DNA of 32,313 bases, taken from Candidatus Woesearchaeota archaeon (GTDB lineage Archaea; Nanobdellota; Nanobdellia; Woesearchaeales; J072). The translations under genes were made by a program, and so were the position numbers. The stretch is from NCBI GenBank assembly GCA_003695265.1, contig RFII01000102.1, positions 1-32,313 of the forward strand, written 5' to 3'. Of the stretch, positions 9,753-19,474 are shown piece after piece. Positions within the stretch are counted from its first letter, which is position 1; each line of letters opens with the position of its first letter. Under the pieces are notes generated by a model that saw only the letters and a list, made by a program, of their open reading frames with translations, was not told the origin of the DNA and ran no database searches.

Positions 9753-9881
9753 TCAAAAATCAAACCCGAATTCGTTGGATTTCCACTTCTCTGTTTTCTT
9801 CCACTTTTTTCCAGTTACTGTATTCTCATCTATATATGTGAAAAAAGTGGTGTTTGTCTTAGAGCGCCTTTTTCTTCCCAT
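9753..9881 (-). CDS. Small basic hypothetical protein, 42 aa (MGRKRRSKTNTTFFTYIDENTVTGKKWKKTEKWKSNEFGFDF); not in the supplied track
   Basis: Translated by hand from the minus strand; ATG lies 3 nt after the stop of the upstream minus-strand ORF (ending at 9885). Confidence 0.4.
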   Translation of the reverse strand: MGRKRRSKTNTTFFTYIDENTVTGKKWKKTEKWKSNEFGFDF

Positions 9882-9884
9882 TTT

Positions 9885-10196
9885 TTATTCTAAGAAAAGT
9901 TCGTCCATCTCGAATCTGGACAGTTTTTTTTTATTGAGGACTGTTTTCAAATCTTTTGTTTCCCTTTTCTCATGGATTTTATTCAATAATTCGAAATCCT
10001 GTGTGCTGAACTCGTCGTCAAACATTGTTTTTATCCCCGACAAAATTAATTGCAACTGTGGAGTAGTATCTCTCCTATTTAAATCTTTCGATTTTGTCTT
10101 CATTTTAGAGTGATAAAATAATAAATAAAGTGATTCAGAGAGAAATTTTATGGAGTTCAATGAGCATTTTCTCATTGTAAAACATATAAGCTCCAA
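9885..10196 (-). CDS. Hypothetical protein; probable start at the internal Met giving 'MKTKSKDLNRRDTTPQLQLILSGIKTMFDDEFSTQDFELL...' (~72 aa)
   Basis: Soluble-protein-like composition in this frame; the plus-strand overlap is Phe/Ser-rich as expected of an antisense artefact. Confidence 0.5.
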   Translation of the reverse strand: MELICFTMRKCSLNSIKFLSESLYLLFYHSKMKTKSKDLNRRDTTPQLQLILSGIKTMFDDEFSTQDFELLNKIHEKRETKDLKTVLNKKKLSRFEMDELFLE

Positions 10197-10217
10197 ATTA
10201 TAAAACTATTTATAGAA

Positions 10218-10532
10218 CTATTTCTTATGAGGGTACCTCATAATATTCTTGCAGTCAAAGCAGGTAATTACTATTTTTTTATCCCTGAAGCGCACCCGGC
10301 AGTTGTCTCCTGGAAAAAGGAAATGGTGGCATTTCTTGCAGAACTTCCTCTTCAGGCTTTGGGGTATTTTGACTTTGTACTTCATAGAAATCTTTCTGGC
10401 TAATTCAACGTACCTGTGGGAAAGCTCCGGCTCTTCAGCCCATACTTTTTCTGCCTGCATGAAAAGCTCTTTTATCCTCTCCTTTGCAAGAGATGTCTGG
10501 AACTTCGGCTTTTTCCTGTAAGACCTTGCCAT
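10218..10532 (-). CDS. rnp4: Ribonuclease P protein component 4 (Rpp21/Rpr2 family)
   Basis: 'ERIKELFMQAEKVWAEEPELSHRYVELARKISMKYKVKIPQSLKRKFCKKCHHFLFPGDNCRVR...CFDCKNIMRYPHKK' with the four-Cys zinc ribbon of RNP4. Confidence 0.9.
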   Translation of the reverse strand: MARSYRKKPKFQTSLAKERIKELFMQAEKVWAEEPELSHRYVELARKISMKYKVKIPQSLKRKFCKKCHHFLFPGDNCRVRFRDKKIVITCFDCKNIMRYPHKK

Positions 10533-10612
10533 TTCAGAAAGAAAAAGCTTTTGTGTTTAAAACCATTTCGCAAAAAAAGAAAGAGTTTAAGTCAATTCTG
10601 TTGTGTTGAGAA

Positions 10613-10682
10613 ATTACAAATGCTTAGTCCCGCCCACACCACCCCCCCCACAAACACTAAAACATATCCCACTTAAGTTGAC
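10613..10682. repeat. C-rich intergenic element, copy A (second copy at 30312-30376)
   Basis: ATTACAAATGCTTAGTCCCGCCCACACCACCCCCCCCACAAACACTAAAACATATCCCACTTAAGTTGAC. Shares the identical 20-nt core GTCCCGCCCACACCACCCCC plus flanking ATTACAAATGCTT and TAAGTTGAC with copy B. Confidence 0.75.
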
Positions 10683-10724
10683 AGCACCCAGCAAAGGAAA
10701 AAAAATATAAATGCTGATAAAATA

Positions 10725-11987
10725 ATGAATTTAATGCTCAACTTCTTAAAAAAAATCCTGAAAGGCGAAGAAAAGCCCATTGAAGAAGAAGTGAAAATAG
10801 AAGACCTTTCTGCATGGGTCGAGGAAAAAACAAAGCCCATCTGCCAGGAGAATGATGAGATAGTTGAGTCGCTTAAAAGGGAGGCAATAGAGCTCATTGC
10901 CCGATTAGAAGAGCCATTGCAGGATCTCCTAAATGCCGAGCTAAAAAATGATAAAATTCCATTAAAGGAAATACAAATAATGGAAGGGCACAGGAACGCT
11001 TACATTCAGAAAGTAAAACAGTTTATTAATGGATTCAATGAAATGAGAGGAACTAATCCTGAGGAATTCTTAAGGGTGCTTGATGAAAAGTTTTCTTACA
11101 TGGCAAAACAGACTTACAAGAGCTTCTTTGTCCTGCAGGAGTTCTTTGGCAACGAAACAAAGCTCATGGCAAAAAAAATCAAGGAGGTAGAGGAAGCCAA
11201 GAAAAAACTCAAAGAGCAGCTGGAAGACCCGAAAATCAAAAAGATTAAGGAGATAAGGAAAAAAACGAGAGAGCTGTACGAAAAAAGGGAGAAAAAAAAC
11301 AGGCTGGAAGAAATAAAAAAACAGAAAGAGCATGAAAAAAAAGAATTAACAGAAAAAAGGAAAGAGCTTGAAAAAGAGCTTGAGTCCTTAAGGAAAGGAA
11401 AAGAGTACAAAGAGCTTGAAAGATTAAGAATGGAAAGTAAGAAAACTGAAGACGAGCTGAAAGCTGTTGAGAGAAAAATCCACGCAGACTTCGCTGTTAT
11501 TGAGCACGCACTAAAGAAATACCAGAGAATGGCCTTAGAGCAGGAAATAATTGATGATTACCTGAAGAACCCTAAAAAAGCGTTGATAACAGACACAGAA
11601 TTTAAAATAGTCAGCTGCCTAAAAAAATTAGCTGAGCTGGTAAAAGATGGAAAAATAGAAATGAAGGATAGGAGAAAAGACAAGACGCTGGAAACCATTG
11701 GGAAAATGACAAGGGATTACCTTAATGGAATTGCGCTGGAGCTGAGCAGGCTGCAGTATGAACTAAGTGAAAAAAACAAGCTTATAAAAAACATTAAGTC
11801 CCAAATTCCAGAAGACGACATTCTCTACAGGATAGAAAACACAAATAGTAGGTTGAAGAGCACAGAAAAAGAGATTTCTTCTCTTACAAGGGAACTTAAC
11901 CAGATAAATATTGAATCGGGTTTGGAAAAATTAAAGCAGAAGATTAATGAAACATTAAGGGTTGAGCTGACAATATCAATATCTTAA
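10725..11987 (+). CDS. Long coiled-coil protein, highly charged
   Basis: 420 aa, dominated by K/E heptads ('KKQKEHEKKELTEKRKELEKELESLRKGKEYKELERL'); TATA-like AAAAAATATAAATG upstream. Confidence 0.75.
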   Translation: MNLMLNFLKKILKGEEKPIEEEVKIEDLSAWVEEKTKPICQENDEIVESLKREAIELIARLEEPLQDLLNAELKNDKIPLKEIQIMEGHRNAYIQKVKQFINGFNEMRGTNPEEFLRVLDEKFSYMAKQTYKSFFVLQEFFGNETKLMAKKIKEVEEAKKKLKEQLEDPKIKKIKEIRKKTRELYEKREKKNRLEEIKKQKEHEKKELTEKRKELEKELESLRKGKEYKELERLRMESKKTEDELKAVERKIHADFAVIEHALKKYQRMALEQEIIDDYLKNPKKALITDTEFKIVSCLKKLAELVKDGKIEMKDRRKDKTLETIGKMTRDYLNGIALELSRLQYELSEKNKLIKNIKSQIPEDDILYRIENTNSRLKSTEKEISSLTRELNQINIESGLEKLKQKINETLRVELTISIS

Positions 11988-13358
11988 TCAGTTCTCATCA
12001 TCTGAAAAAACTGCCTCTATCCTGCCGTTAACGTTTCTGTACCTTATTCCTATTTCCTGGCCAGAATCTTTTTTTGGGGTTCGCGGCTTCTTTGCATTAT
12101 CATCTTTTTTGGCCTGTTTTTTCTCGGCTGGCTTTTTTTTAGTTCCCCTTTTATTTTTAGGCTTACTCGGCTCGACAAAAAACTCTTTTACAGCCTGAAA
12201 AAAACCGCTTTGCCTCTTTAAGGATTGAGAGCCTGCTTTTTGCTTTTGTGCCTTAAGCGCTGCCTTGCAAGCAACGACTTCAGAATGAAGCTTCATCATG
12301 TCGCTCTCATAATCATCAAAAAACACCACATCCTTCTCCAATTCCTTAAGCTGGGCTGATAATTTCTCCAGCTTGTCTCCATCCTTAATCTTGCTTATTT
12401 TTTTTGAGAGAAGTGAAAGCTTGCTGTTAATTTCTTCTAGCTCATTCTCAAACTGGCTTTTGGTTATGAGGTTTTCTCCGTACTCAATCAGGTTCTTCCT
12501 AAGGTTGTCGATTTCCTTAATCTCTTTTCTAAATGCTGAAAGCTTGTCATTAGTCTTCTGAATTCTTGACTTAAGCTCTTCTTTGGAAGCCTTCTCTTTC
12601 CTGACTTCTTTAATCATGTTTTGTAGTTTGTCAAAAGCACTCTCTTTTTCCTCCAGCAGGTTTTCGTATTTTTTAAGCCTGGTTTCAAACATGTTTTTTG
12701 TTATGTAATCCTTGTCCTTCAAATCCTGCAAGGCCCTTATTACCTTGTTAAGCTCAAGCTTTGTCTTGTTAAGCTCATTCGCTAAACTCGTCCAATTATC
12801 TGTGAGCTCTTTCGCTGTTTTCTGCGCTGACTCAACTCTTTTAAGCCTTGTATCGTATTTCCTAAAGAAATCAGACTCTTTTTTCAGCTCCTTGCTGTTC
12901 AGCTTTTCATCAAGCTTTTTTATGCTTTTCTCAATCATAGCTATTTTTCTAAGGAATTCTGTCCTGGGCAGCGCAGAAGAACTAAGCTCGTAAATGTCAC
13001 CTTTTATTTTCTCAACATTAAACTTGAAGTCCGAGACGTGATCCTTGGGAAGGTAATGCGCCTTTATGTAAGAAACATCATTTTTCAAGTCGTCAAACTG
13101 CTCTCTTACGCGCAAAGAATGCTCCAATTTGCTCATCAGCATGTTAAGCGCGGTCTTTGTCGCGTAGTTATCCTCTACACGCTTTGTGAGCTTCTTAAGC
13201 TCAGCGCTTATTTTTTCCAAGGACGCCTGCATGCTGGCCATTTGAGAAGAAGACCAGATGCGCCAGCGAAGATGCTCTTCATTTATGTCTTTGAAGTCCT
13301 GCTTGACTTTTGCAAAAGTCTTTTTTAACCTCTCATCAAGATCAGCTAACACCACCAA
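11988..13358 (-). CDS. Long coiled-coil protein with Lys-rich C-terminal region
   Basis: 456 aa, heptad-rich; C-terminal 'KPKNKRGTKKKPAEKKQAKKDDNAKKPRTPKKD'. Likely non-ATG start with GAGGGGAT SD-like sequence upstream. Confidence 0.75.
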   Translation of the reverse strand: MVVLADLDERLKKTFAKVKQDFKDINEEHLRWRIWSSSQMASMQASLEKISAELKKLTKRVEDNYATKTALNMLMSKLEHSLRVREQFDDLKNDVSYIKAHYLPKDHVSDFKFNVEKIKGDIYELSSSALPRTEFLRKIAMIEKSIKKLDEKLNSKELKKESDFFRKYDTRLKRVESAQKTAKELTDNWTSLANELNKTKLELNKVIRALQDLKDKDYITKNMFETRLKKYENLLEEKESAFDKLQNMIKEVRKEKASKEELKSRIQKTNDKLSAFRKEIKEIDNLRKNLIEYGENLITKSQFENELEEINSKLSLLSKKISKIKDGDKLEKLSAQLKELEKDVVFFDDYESDMMKLHSEVVACKAALKAQKQKAGSQSLKRQSGFFQAVKEFFVEPSKPKNKRGTKKKPAEKKQAKKDDNAKKPRTPKKDSGQEIGIRYRNVNGRIEAVFSDDEN

Positions 13359-13418
13359 AATCCCCTCATGTATTAACTTTAAAGAAATAAAGCCCTATAT
13401 AAACTTTGCGGTAGTGTT

Positions 13419-14576
13419 TTATTCCAAGGCTTTCAGGGCTGGCAGCTCGTTTCCAGCCAGCAACTGCAATGACGCGCCACCTCCTGTTGAGACGTGATCA
13501 ACCTTGTCCTCTAACCCATATTTCCTGATGGCTGCTGCCGAGTCTCCGCCGCCTATTATTGTTGTCGCGCTCAGCTTTGCTATGAATTCAGCGATTTCCC
13601 TTGTGCCGTTAGCAAATTTATCCCATTCAAACACGCCAATAGGACCGCCCCACACAACAGTTTTTGCTGTTTCAAGCGTTTTCTTATATTCCTCAATAGT
13701 CTTTTCGCCGATGTCAAGAATCATCCAACCCTCTGGAATTGAATCAACACCAACGTTTCTTGACTTTGCTTCTTCATCAAACTCATCAGCAACAACACAA
13801 TCTGTTGGAAGCACAATCTTGTCCTTGTGCTCGCTCAAAATTTCCTTTGCAACATCAAAGCTTTCCCTGTCACATTTTGAGCTCTGAACATCGAAGCCCT
13901 CAGCCTTAAGAAAAGTGTTGGCCAGAACACCACCAATAATCAGCTTATCAACTTTTTTCAGAAGGTTTCTTATCACGGAAATCTTGTCCGCCTTTGCACC
14001 GCCGATGATTGCCACAAAAGGCTTTCGCGGGTTCTCAAGGCTGAGCATTCTTATTTCCTTCTCAACAAGAAGGCCGACGCAGCCTGGAATGAATTTAGGT
14101 ATTCCTGTCATTGAGGCATGGTCGCGGTGGCAATTAGAAAAAGCATCATTAACGTAAACATCAGCGTAGGAAGCCAGCTCCCTCGCAAAATTCTCGTCGT
14201 TCTCTTCCTCCTCCTTGTGAAATCGCAGGTTTTCAAGAAGGATAATGTCGCCAGGCCTCATCATATCAACTGCTCTTTTCACTTCAGCCCCGATGCAATC
14301 ATCGAGCTTTTTAACTTTCCTTCCTAGAAGTTCTTCCAAGCGCTCCCCAACTTTAGTCATACTCAGCTTCTCAACAAACTTTCCCTTTGGCCTGCCGTTG
14401 TGAGAAATAATGATTACGCAAGCGTTTTTATCAAGAAGATATTTTATTGTTGGCAAACTCGCCCTTATCCTTTTATCATCAGCGATAGTGCCGTCATCAT
14501 TGAAAGGAACGTCAAAGCCAGCCCTGAGCAGGACTTTCTTGTGCGAAAAATCAAAGTCTTTTAGGGTTTTAACCAT
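13419..14576 (-). CDS. pgk: Phosphoglycerate kinase
   Basis: 'VLLRAGFDVPFNDDG', 'SHNGRPKG', 'LLENLRFHKEEEENDENFARELASYADVYVNDAFSNCHRDHAS', 'VVWGGPIGVFE', 'IIGGGDSAAA', 'STGGGASLQLL'. Confidence 0.97.
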   Translation of the reverse strand: MVKTLKDFDFSHKKVLLRAGFDVPFNDDGTIADDKRIRASLPTIKYLLDKNACVIIISHNGRPKGKFVEKLSMTKVGERLEELLGRKVKKLDDCIGAEVKRAVDMMRPGDIILLENLRFHKEEEENDENFARELASYADVYVNDAFSNCHRDHASMTGIPKFIPGCVGLLVEKEIRMLSLENPRKPFVAIIGGAKADKISVIRNLLKKVDKLIIGGVLANTFLKAEGFDVQSSKCDRESFDVAKEILSEHKDKIVLPTDCVVADEFDEEAKSRNVGVDSIPEGWMILDIGEKTIEEYKKTLETAKTVVWGGPIGVFEWDKFANGTREIAEFIAKLSATTIIGGGDSAAAIRKYGLEDKVDHVSTGGGASLQLLAGNELPALKALE

Positions 14577-14577
14577 C

Positions 14578-15573
<996 letters not shown>

Positions 15574-15644
15574 TTATCACCTTTTTTTTACTAATTTATT
15601 GGCTGAGCATTTATATATTTTGCTGAAAAGATTAAGAAAAAAAT

Positions 15645-18053
15645 TTATTTTCTTCCAAGCTGCTTTTCCTTCTCAGAAATCCTCAGCGTAGTCCTGATAA
15701 CCGTGTCAGGGTTCAGGCTTATGCTGTCAATTCCCTGCTCGACAAGGAACTCTGCAAAGTCAGGGAAGTCGCTCGGAGCCTGGCCGCAAATCCCTATTTT
15801 CCTTTTATTCTTCTTTGCAACTGAGATAACGTGGCTTATCAGCCTTTTCACAGCCTCGTTTCTCTCGTTGTAAATGCTTGAGACGAGCTCTGAGTCGCGG
15901 TCAAGGCCAAGTGTTAATTGGGTCAAATCGTTTGAGCCTATGCTGAAGCCGTCAAATATCTTGCAGAACTCGTCAGCGAGAACAACATTGCTGGGAATTT
16001 CGCACATAACATAAACCTGCAATCCGTCCTTTCCTCTTACCAAACCATTCTTCCGCATTTCAGCCAATACTTTCTTGCCTTCCTCAACAGTCCTGCAGAA
16101 AGGAATCATTATCTTAACATTCTTCAAACCCATCTCGTTGCGCACTTTTTTTAATGCAGCGCATTCCAAGGCAAATGCCTGCCTGTACTTTGGAGAATAA
16201 TACCTTGAAGCGCCTCTCCACCCAATCATGGGGTTGTCCTCTTTCGGCTCATAAAGAGTTCCTCCAATTAGGTTTGCGTACTCATTGCTCTTAAAATCGC
16301 TCAGCCTCACAATAACATCTTTTGGATAGAAAGCGGCTGCTATCGTTGCTATGCCCTGCGCCAGCTTGTCAATAAAGAACTGTTTTTTGTCAGAATAATT
16401 GCAAGTCAGCTCGTCAATCTGCCTTTTTATGTGATGGTCTTTTATCTTTGAGTAATTAAGCAAAGCCAAGGGATGGATTTTTATGTAAGAGTTTATTATG
16501 AATTCTTCTCTTGCCAGCCCAACCCCATCATTTGGTATGAATGATTTCTCGAAAGCAGAGTCCGGCTCGCCAACGTTCATCATCACTTTTGTTTTAGTCC
16601 TTGGGAAATGAACCAAGTCGTGCTTCTTAACTTCAAAAGGTAGTATTCCCTCATAAACAAAGCCCTTCTCGCCGGAGCTGCAGTCAACAGTGACAGGCTG
16701 GCCCTGCTTAAGAACTTCAGTGGCGTTGTTAGTGCCGACAACGCAAGGAATACCCATTTCCCTTGAGATGATTGCTGCGTGGCAAGTCCTTCCGCCGCGG
16801 TTAGTTATAATAGCAGAGGCTATCTTCATTATGGGCTCCCAGTCAGGGTCTGTCATCTCAGTAACCAATACTTGGCCCTGCTTAAAATTATTAATGTCTT
16901 TCACGTCCTTTATCACGTTGACTTTGCCAGCGCCTATCTTAGAGCCGACGCTGTTGCCCTCAACCAAAACTTTGCTTTTTCTTTTCAGAACGTATTCCTC
17001 AAACCGCGTGATATCTTTTTGAGACTGTACTGTCTCAGGCCTAGCCTGCACTATGAACAGCTTTTTTGTCTTGCCATCCTTGGCCCATTCCATGTCCATC
17101 GGCATAAAACGGCCGTGCTTATGAGAGTAATGGTTTTCAATAATAACAGCCCACCTCGCAAGCTGAAGTATTTCATCATCACTTAAAACGAATTGCTTGC
17201 GATGAGCAGCGTCAACAGGCACATTCTTTGTTGTCTTGTTTCCTGACATGTCATAAATCATCTTTATGTGCTTCTCACCCACTTTCTTGCTGATTATAGG
17301 CCTGTAACCTTTCTTCAGAGTGGTTTTGAAAACGTAATACTCGTCAGGATTCACAGCGCCTTGAACGACATTCTCGCCAAGACCGTAAGCACCGGTTATG
17401 AAAACAGCCTCCCTAAAACCTGACTCAGTGTCTATTGAGAACATAACGCCTGAGCACGCGAGGTCTGACCTCACCATTTTTTGCACTCCTATTGACAATG
17501 CAACCTGAAAATGGTCGAAGTGCTTGTCTTCTCTGTAAGATATTGCTCTGTTTGTGAATAGGGAAGCGAAGCATTTCTTGCAGGCTTCAAGCAAAGCGCG
17601 CTCACCCCTAATGTTGAGGTATGTTTCCTGCTGGCCTGCGAAGCTCGCGTCAGGCAAATCCTCTGCTGTCGCGCTTGAGCGAACAGCAACGTCGGTGTTT
17701 CTGCCGTACTGCTTGCAAAGCTGCTTGTAAGCTGAAACTATTTCATCTTTAAGCTCGGGCGGAAACTCTGCACTCAGAATAAGCTCCCTAATCTTATGTC
17801 CTGTGTGCTGCAGGCTTGTAATGCTGCTCGGCTTAAGGAAGAAAAGCGCTTTCTTTATTTCCTTGTCAAGACCTGCTTTCTGAATGAAATAACGGTAGGC
17901 GTCAGCTGTTATTGCAAAGCCGTTAGGAATATTAACCCCTTTCTTGGTGAGGTTTTGGTACATCTCGCCGAGAGAAGCGTTTTTTCCGCCAACAATAGGA
18001 ACATCTTTAATAGTTAATTCCCTAAACCAGAGAACAAATTTGTGCTTTGCCAT
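15645..18053 (-). CDS. ppsA: Phosphoenolpyruvate synthase
   Basis: 'VGGKNASLGEMYQNL', 'AVRSSATAEDLPDASFAGQQETYLNI', 'TNRGGRTCHAAIISREMGIPCVVGT' (phospho-His), 'GSNDLTQLTLGLDRDS', 'KIGICGQAPSD'. Start at MAKHKF rather than the track start at 18089. Confidence 0.96.
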   Translation of the reverse strand: MAKHKFVLWFRELTIKDVPIVGGKNASLGEMYQNLTKKGVNIPNGFAITADAYRYFIQKAGLDKEIKKALFFLKPSSITSLQHTGHKIRELILSAEFPPELKDEIVSAYKQLCKQYGRNTDVAVRSSATAEDLPDASFAGQQETYLNIRGERALLEACKKCFASLFTNRAISYREDKHFDHFQVALSIGVQKMVRSDLACSGVMFSIDTESGFREAVFITGAYGLGENVVQGAVNPDEYYVFKTTLKKGYRPIISKKVGEKHIKMIYDMSGNKTTKNVPVDAAHRKQFVLSDDEILQLARWAVIIENHYSHKHGRFMPMDMEWAKDGKTKKLFIVQARPETVQSQKDITRFEEYVLKRKSKVLVEGNSVGSKIGAGKVNVIKDVKDINNFKQGQVLVTEMTDPDWEPIMKIASAIITNRGGRTCHAAIISREMGIPCVVGTNNATEVLKQGQPVTVDCSSGEKGFVYEGILPFEVKKHDLVHFPRTKTKVMMNVGEPDSAFEKSFIPNDGVGLAREEFIINSYIKIHPLALLNYSKIKDHHIKRQIDELTCNYSDKKQFFIDKLAQGIATIAAAFYPKDVIVRLSDFKSNEYANLIGGTLYEPKEDNPMIGWRGASRYYSPKYRQAFALECAALKKVRNEMGLKNVKIMIPFCRTVEEGKKVLAEMRKNGLVRGKDGLQVYVMCEIPSNVVLADEFCKIFDGFSIGSNDLTQLTLGLDRDSELVSSIYNERNEAVKRLISHVISVAKKNKRKIGICGQAPSDFPDFAEFLVEQGIDSISLNPDTVIRTTLRISEKEKQLGRK

Positions 18054-18113
18054 ATCATCAACCCCTTTTTTTGAAAGTAATAAACTCACAGAAGAATAAA
18101 TGGTATTTAAATA

Positions 18114-19295
18114 TTATGATTTCCTCACAAAAAGGCTTTCTTTCACAATATCCTGAACTGTTTCCAAGTCATTAATGTTTGCTTTTTCGCGCAAATTCAT
18201 GCGGGCAGACGCCCTGACTAGGCGCATAATGCCGTGAACGAGCCTTGGCGAGACTTCAACAAGGAACTCTTTCTCGGAAGATTTTAAGTGGTTGACAAAG
18301 TCAGAGATTGCAGTCTTAATCTCTGAGGGTATCTCAACTTCAAGGCTTCCGGCATAATCAACGTAGCGCTTTACAAAGTCTTTGTCATTCCTGCTGACTT
18401 TTTTCTGCCTGCCCTCAAGAATCTTGTTGGTTATCCTCATGAATTTTTCCCTGTCAGGCTTTCTCATCATAAACACCAAGTGAAACCTTGAGAGCATCGC
18501 AGCATCAAAAGGAATCTGCTTTTTCAAAACCTCAACTGTCCTGCCTACGAACTGCTCGCCGGAAGGGTTTGCAGTCGCTATTATTTTCACGTTAGCATCA
18601 AGCCTGTGGTGGTGGTCTGCCTTGTCATAAGTTATAAATCCTTTTTCCATAGCATTGTAAAGAGAGGCGCGGTCAGTCGGCCTCATAAGGTTAAGCTCGT
18701 CAATAGCGCATATCCCGTTATGCGCCAAAGGCAGCAACCCTTTTATTATCTTGCCACCCTTTATTGTCATTGACAGCCCGGCTGAGCTAGTACCTGAGCC
18801 GAGGCCGAAGCTTGAGATGGGGTGAAGCTCGCTGCTTGACCTTATTATGTCTGTTTTTCCTGTTCCAGGATCGCCTAAAAGAAGTATGTGAATCGGGTCA
18901 TCAACAAAAAGCTGCAAAGCAGCTGCTTTTTTTATAAGGTCGGCGCCTATTATGTTAGGAGCTATAAGGGTTGGGATTAATTCATGGGCTTTTTTTGAGA
19001 ACAGCTTGAAAGCTTTTTCATAAGCGTTTCTTTCAATCTTCTTGTTTGTTTTTTCCACAAAGCTTTTAAGGCCGGGAACGCCTTGCCTTAACCTCAGCTG
19101 AACGTACTCCTGCTCAGAAACGAGGCTGTCAGAAACACCTATTCTAGTGTAAAAAAGGCTGATCTTGTTCTGCTTCAAGAACTTCTTTGTTTGCTTAAAG
19201 CTTTCCCTGTCAAGGCACGCTTCAAGAAAGTCAAGCATGTTAAGCTCTTCCCTGCTGAAAGGCCTTGCAAGCCTCAGGATATCCATAACTGCCAT
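18114..19295 (-). CDS. MCM-like AAA+ ATPase (helicase-core-like; no recognisable MCM N-terminal OB/zinc domain)
   Basis: 'APNIIGADLIKKAAALQLF', Walker A 'LLGDPGTGKTDIIR', Walker B 'GICAIDELNLM', 'ASLYNAMEKGFITYDKAD', sensor 'IIATANP', Arg finger 'LSRFHLVF'. Start at MAVMDIL, with TATA-like TTTAAATTA about 25-30 nt upstream. Confidence 0.8.
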   Translation of the reverse strand: MAVMDILRLARPFSREELNMLDFLEACLDRESFKQTKKFLKQNKISLFYTRIGVSDSLVSEQEYVQLRLRQGVPGLKSFVEKTNKKIERNAYEKAFKLFSKKAHELIPTLIAPNIIGADLIKKAAALQLFVDDPIHILLLGDPGTGKTDIIRSSSELHPISSFGLGSGTSSAGLSMTIKGGKIIKGLLPLAHNGICAIDELNLMRPTDRASLYNAMEKGFITYDKADHHHRLDANVKIIATANPSGEQFVGRTVEVLKKQIPFDAAMLSRFHLVFMMRKPDREKFMRITNKILEGRQKKVSRNDKDFVKRYVDYAGSLEVEIPSEIKTAISDFVNHLKSSEKEFLVEVSPRLVHGIMRLVRASARMNLREKANINDLETVQDIVKESLFVRKS

Positions 19296-19390
19296 TGATT
19301 TTGCTTTGATTCGGTTTAATTTAAAGTTTTTGGTAAAGGAAAATATAATTAACATTTTTTTACAAGAGGAGCAAACTATATTAAACCATG

Positions 19391-19424
19391 ACTCAACGAG
19401 TTGGGTTCAAGAGGGCCGCACCCA
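19391..19424. promoter_or_regulatory. Intergenic inverted repeats between divergent genes; possible operator or structured element
   Basis: ACTCAA-CGAG-TTGGGT stem (19391-19406) and overlapping TGGGT...ACCCA stem (19402-19424) in an otherwise AT-rich intergenic region. Confidence 0.35.
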
Positions 19425-19474
19425 TTGTAAAAAATTAAAAAAGTTTATATAACCAATTCACCTGCAAAATTATT

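Noticed and set aside
9775-10113. 112-aa plus-strand ORF
   Set aside because: Phe/Ser/Val-rich, typical of the reverse of a Lys/Glu-rich gene; the minus-strand ORFs look more protein-like.
10627-10646. C-rich core considered as a 16S rRNA 3'-end fragment (the ACACCGCCCGTCACACCAC-like region)
   Set aside because: Only superficially similar; order of bases differs and no flanking rRNA sequence is present.
11070-11410. Minus-strand Phe/Ser-rich ORFs resembling membrane proteins
   Set aside because: Reverse complement of a Lys/Glu coiled-coil region, which automatically yields F/S/L-rich reading frames.
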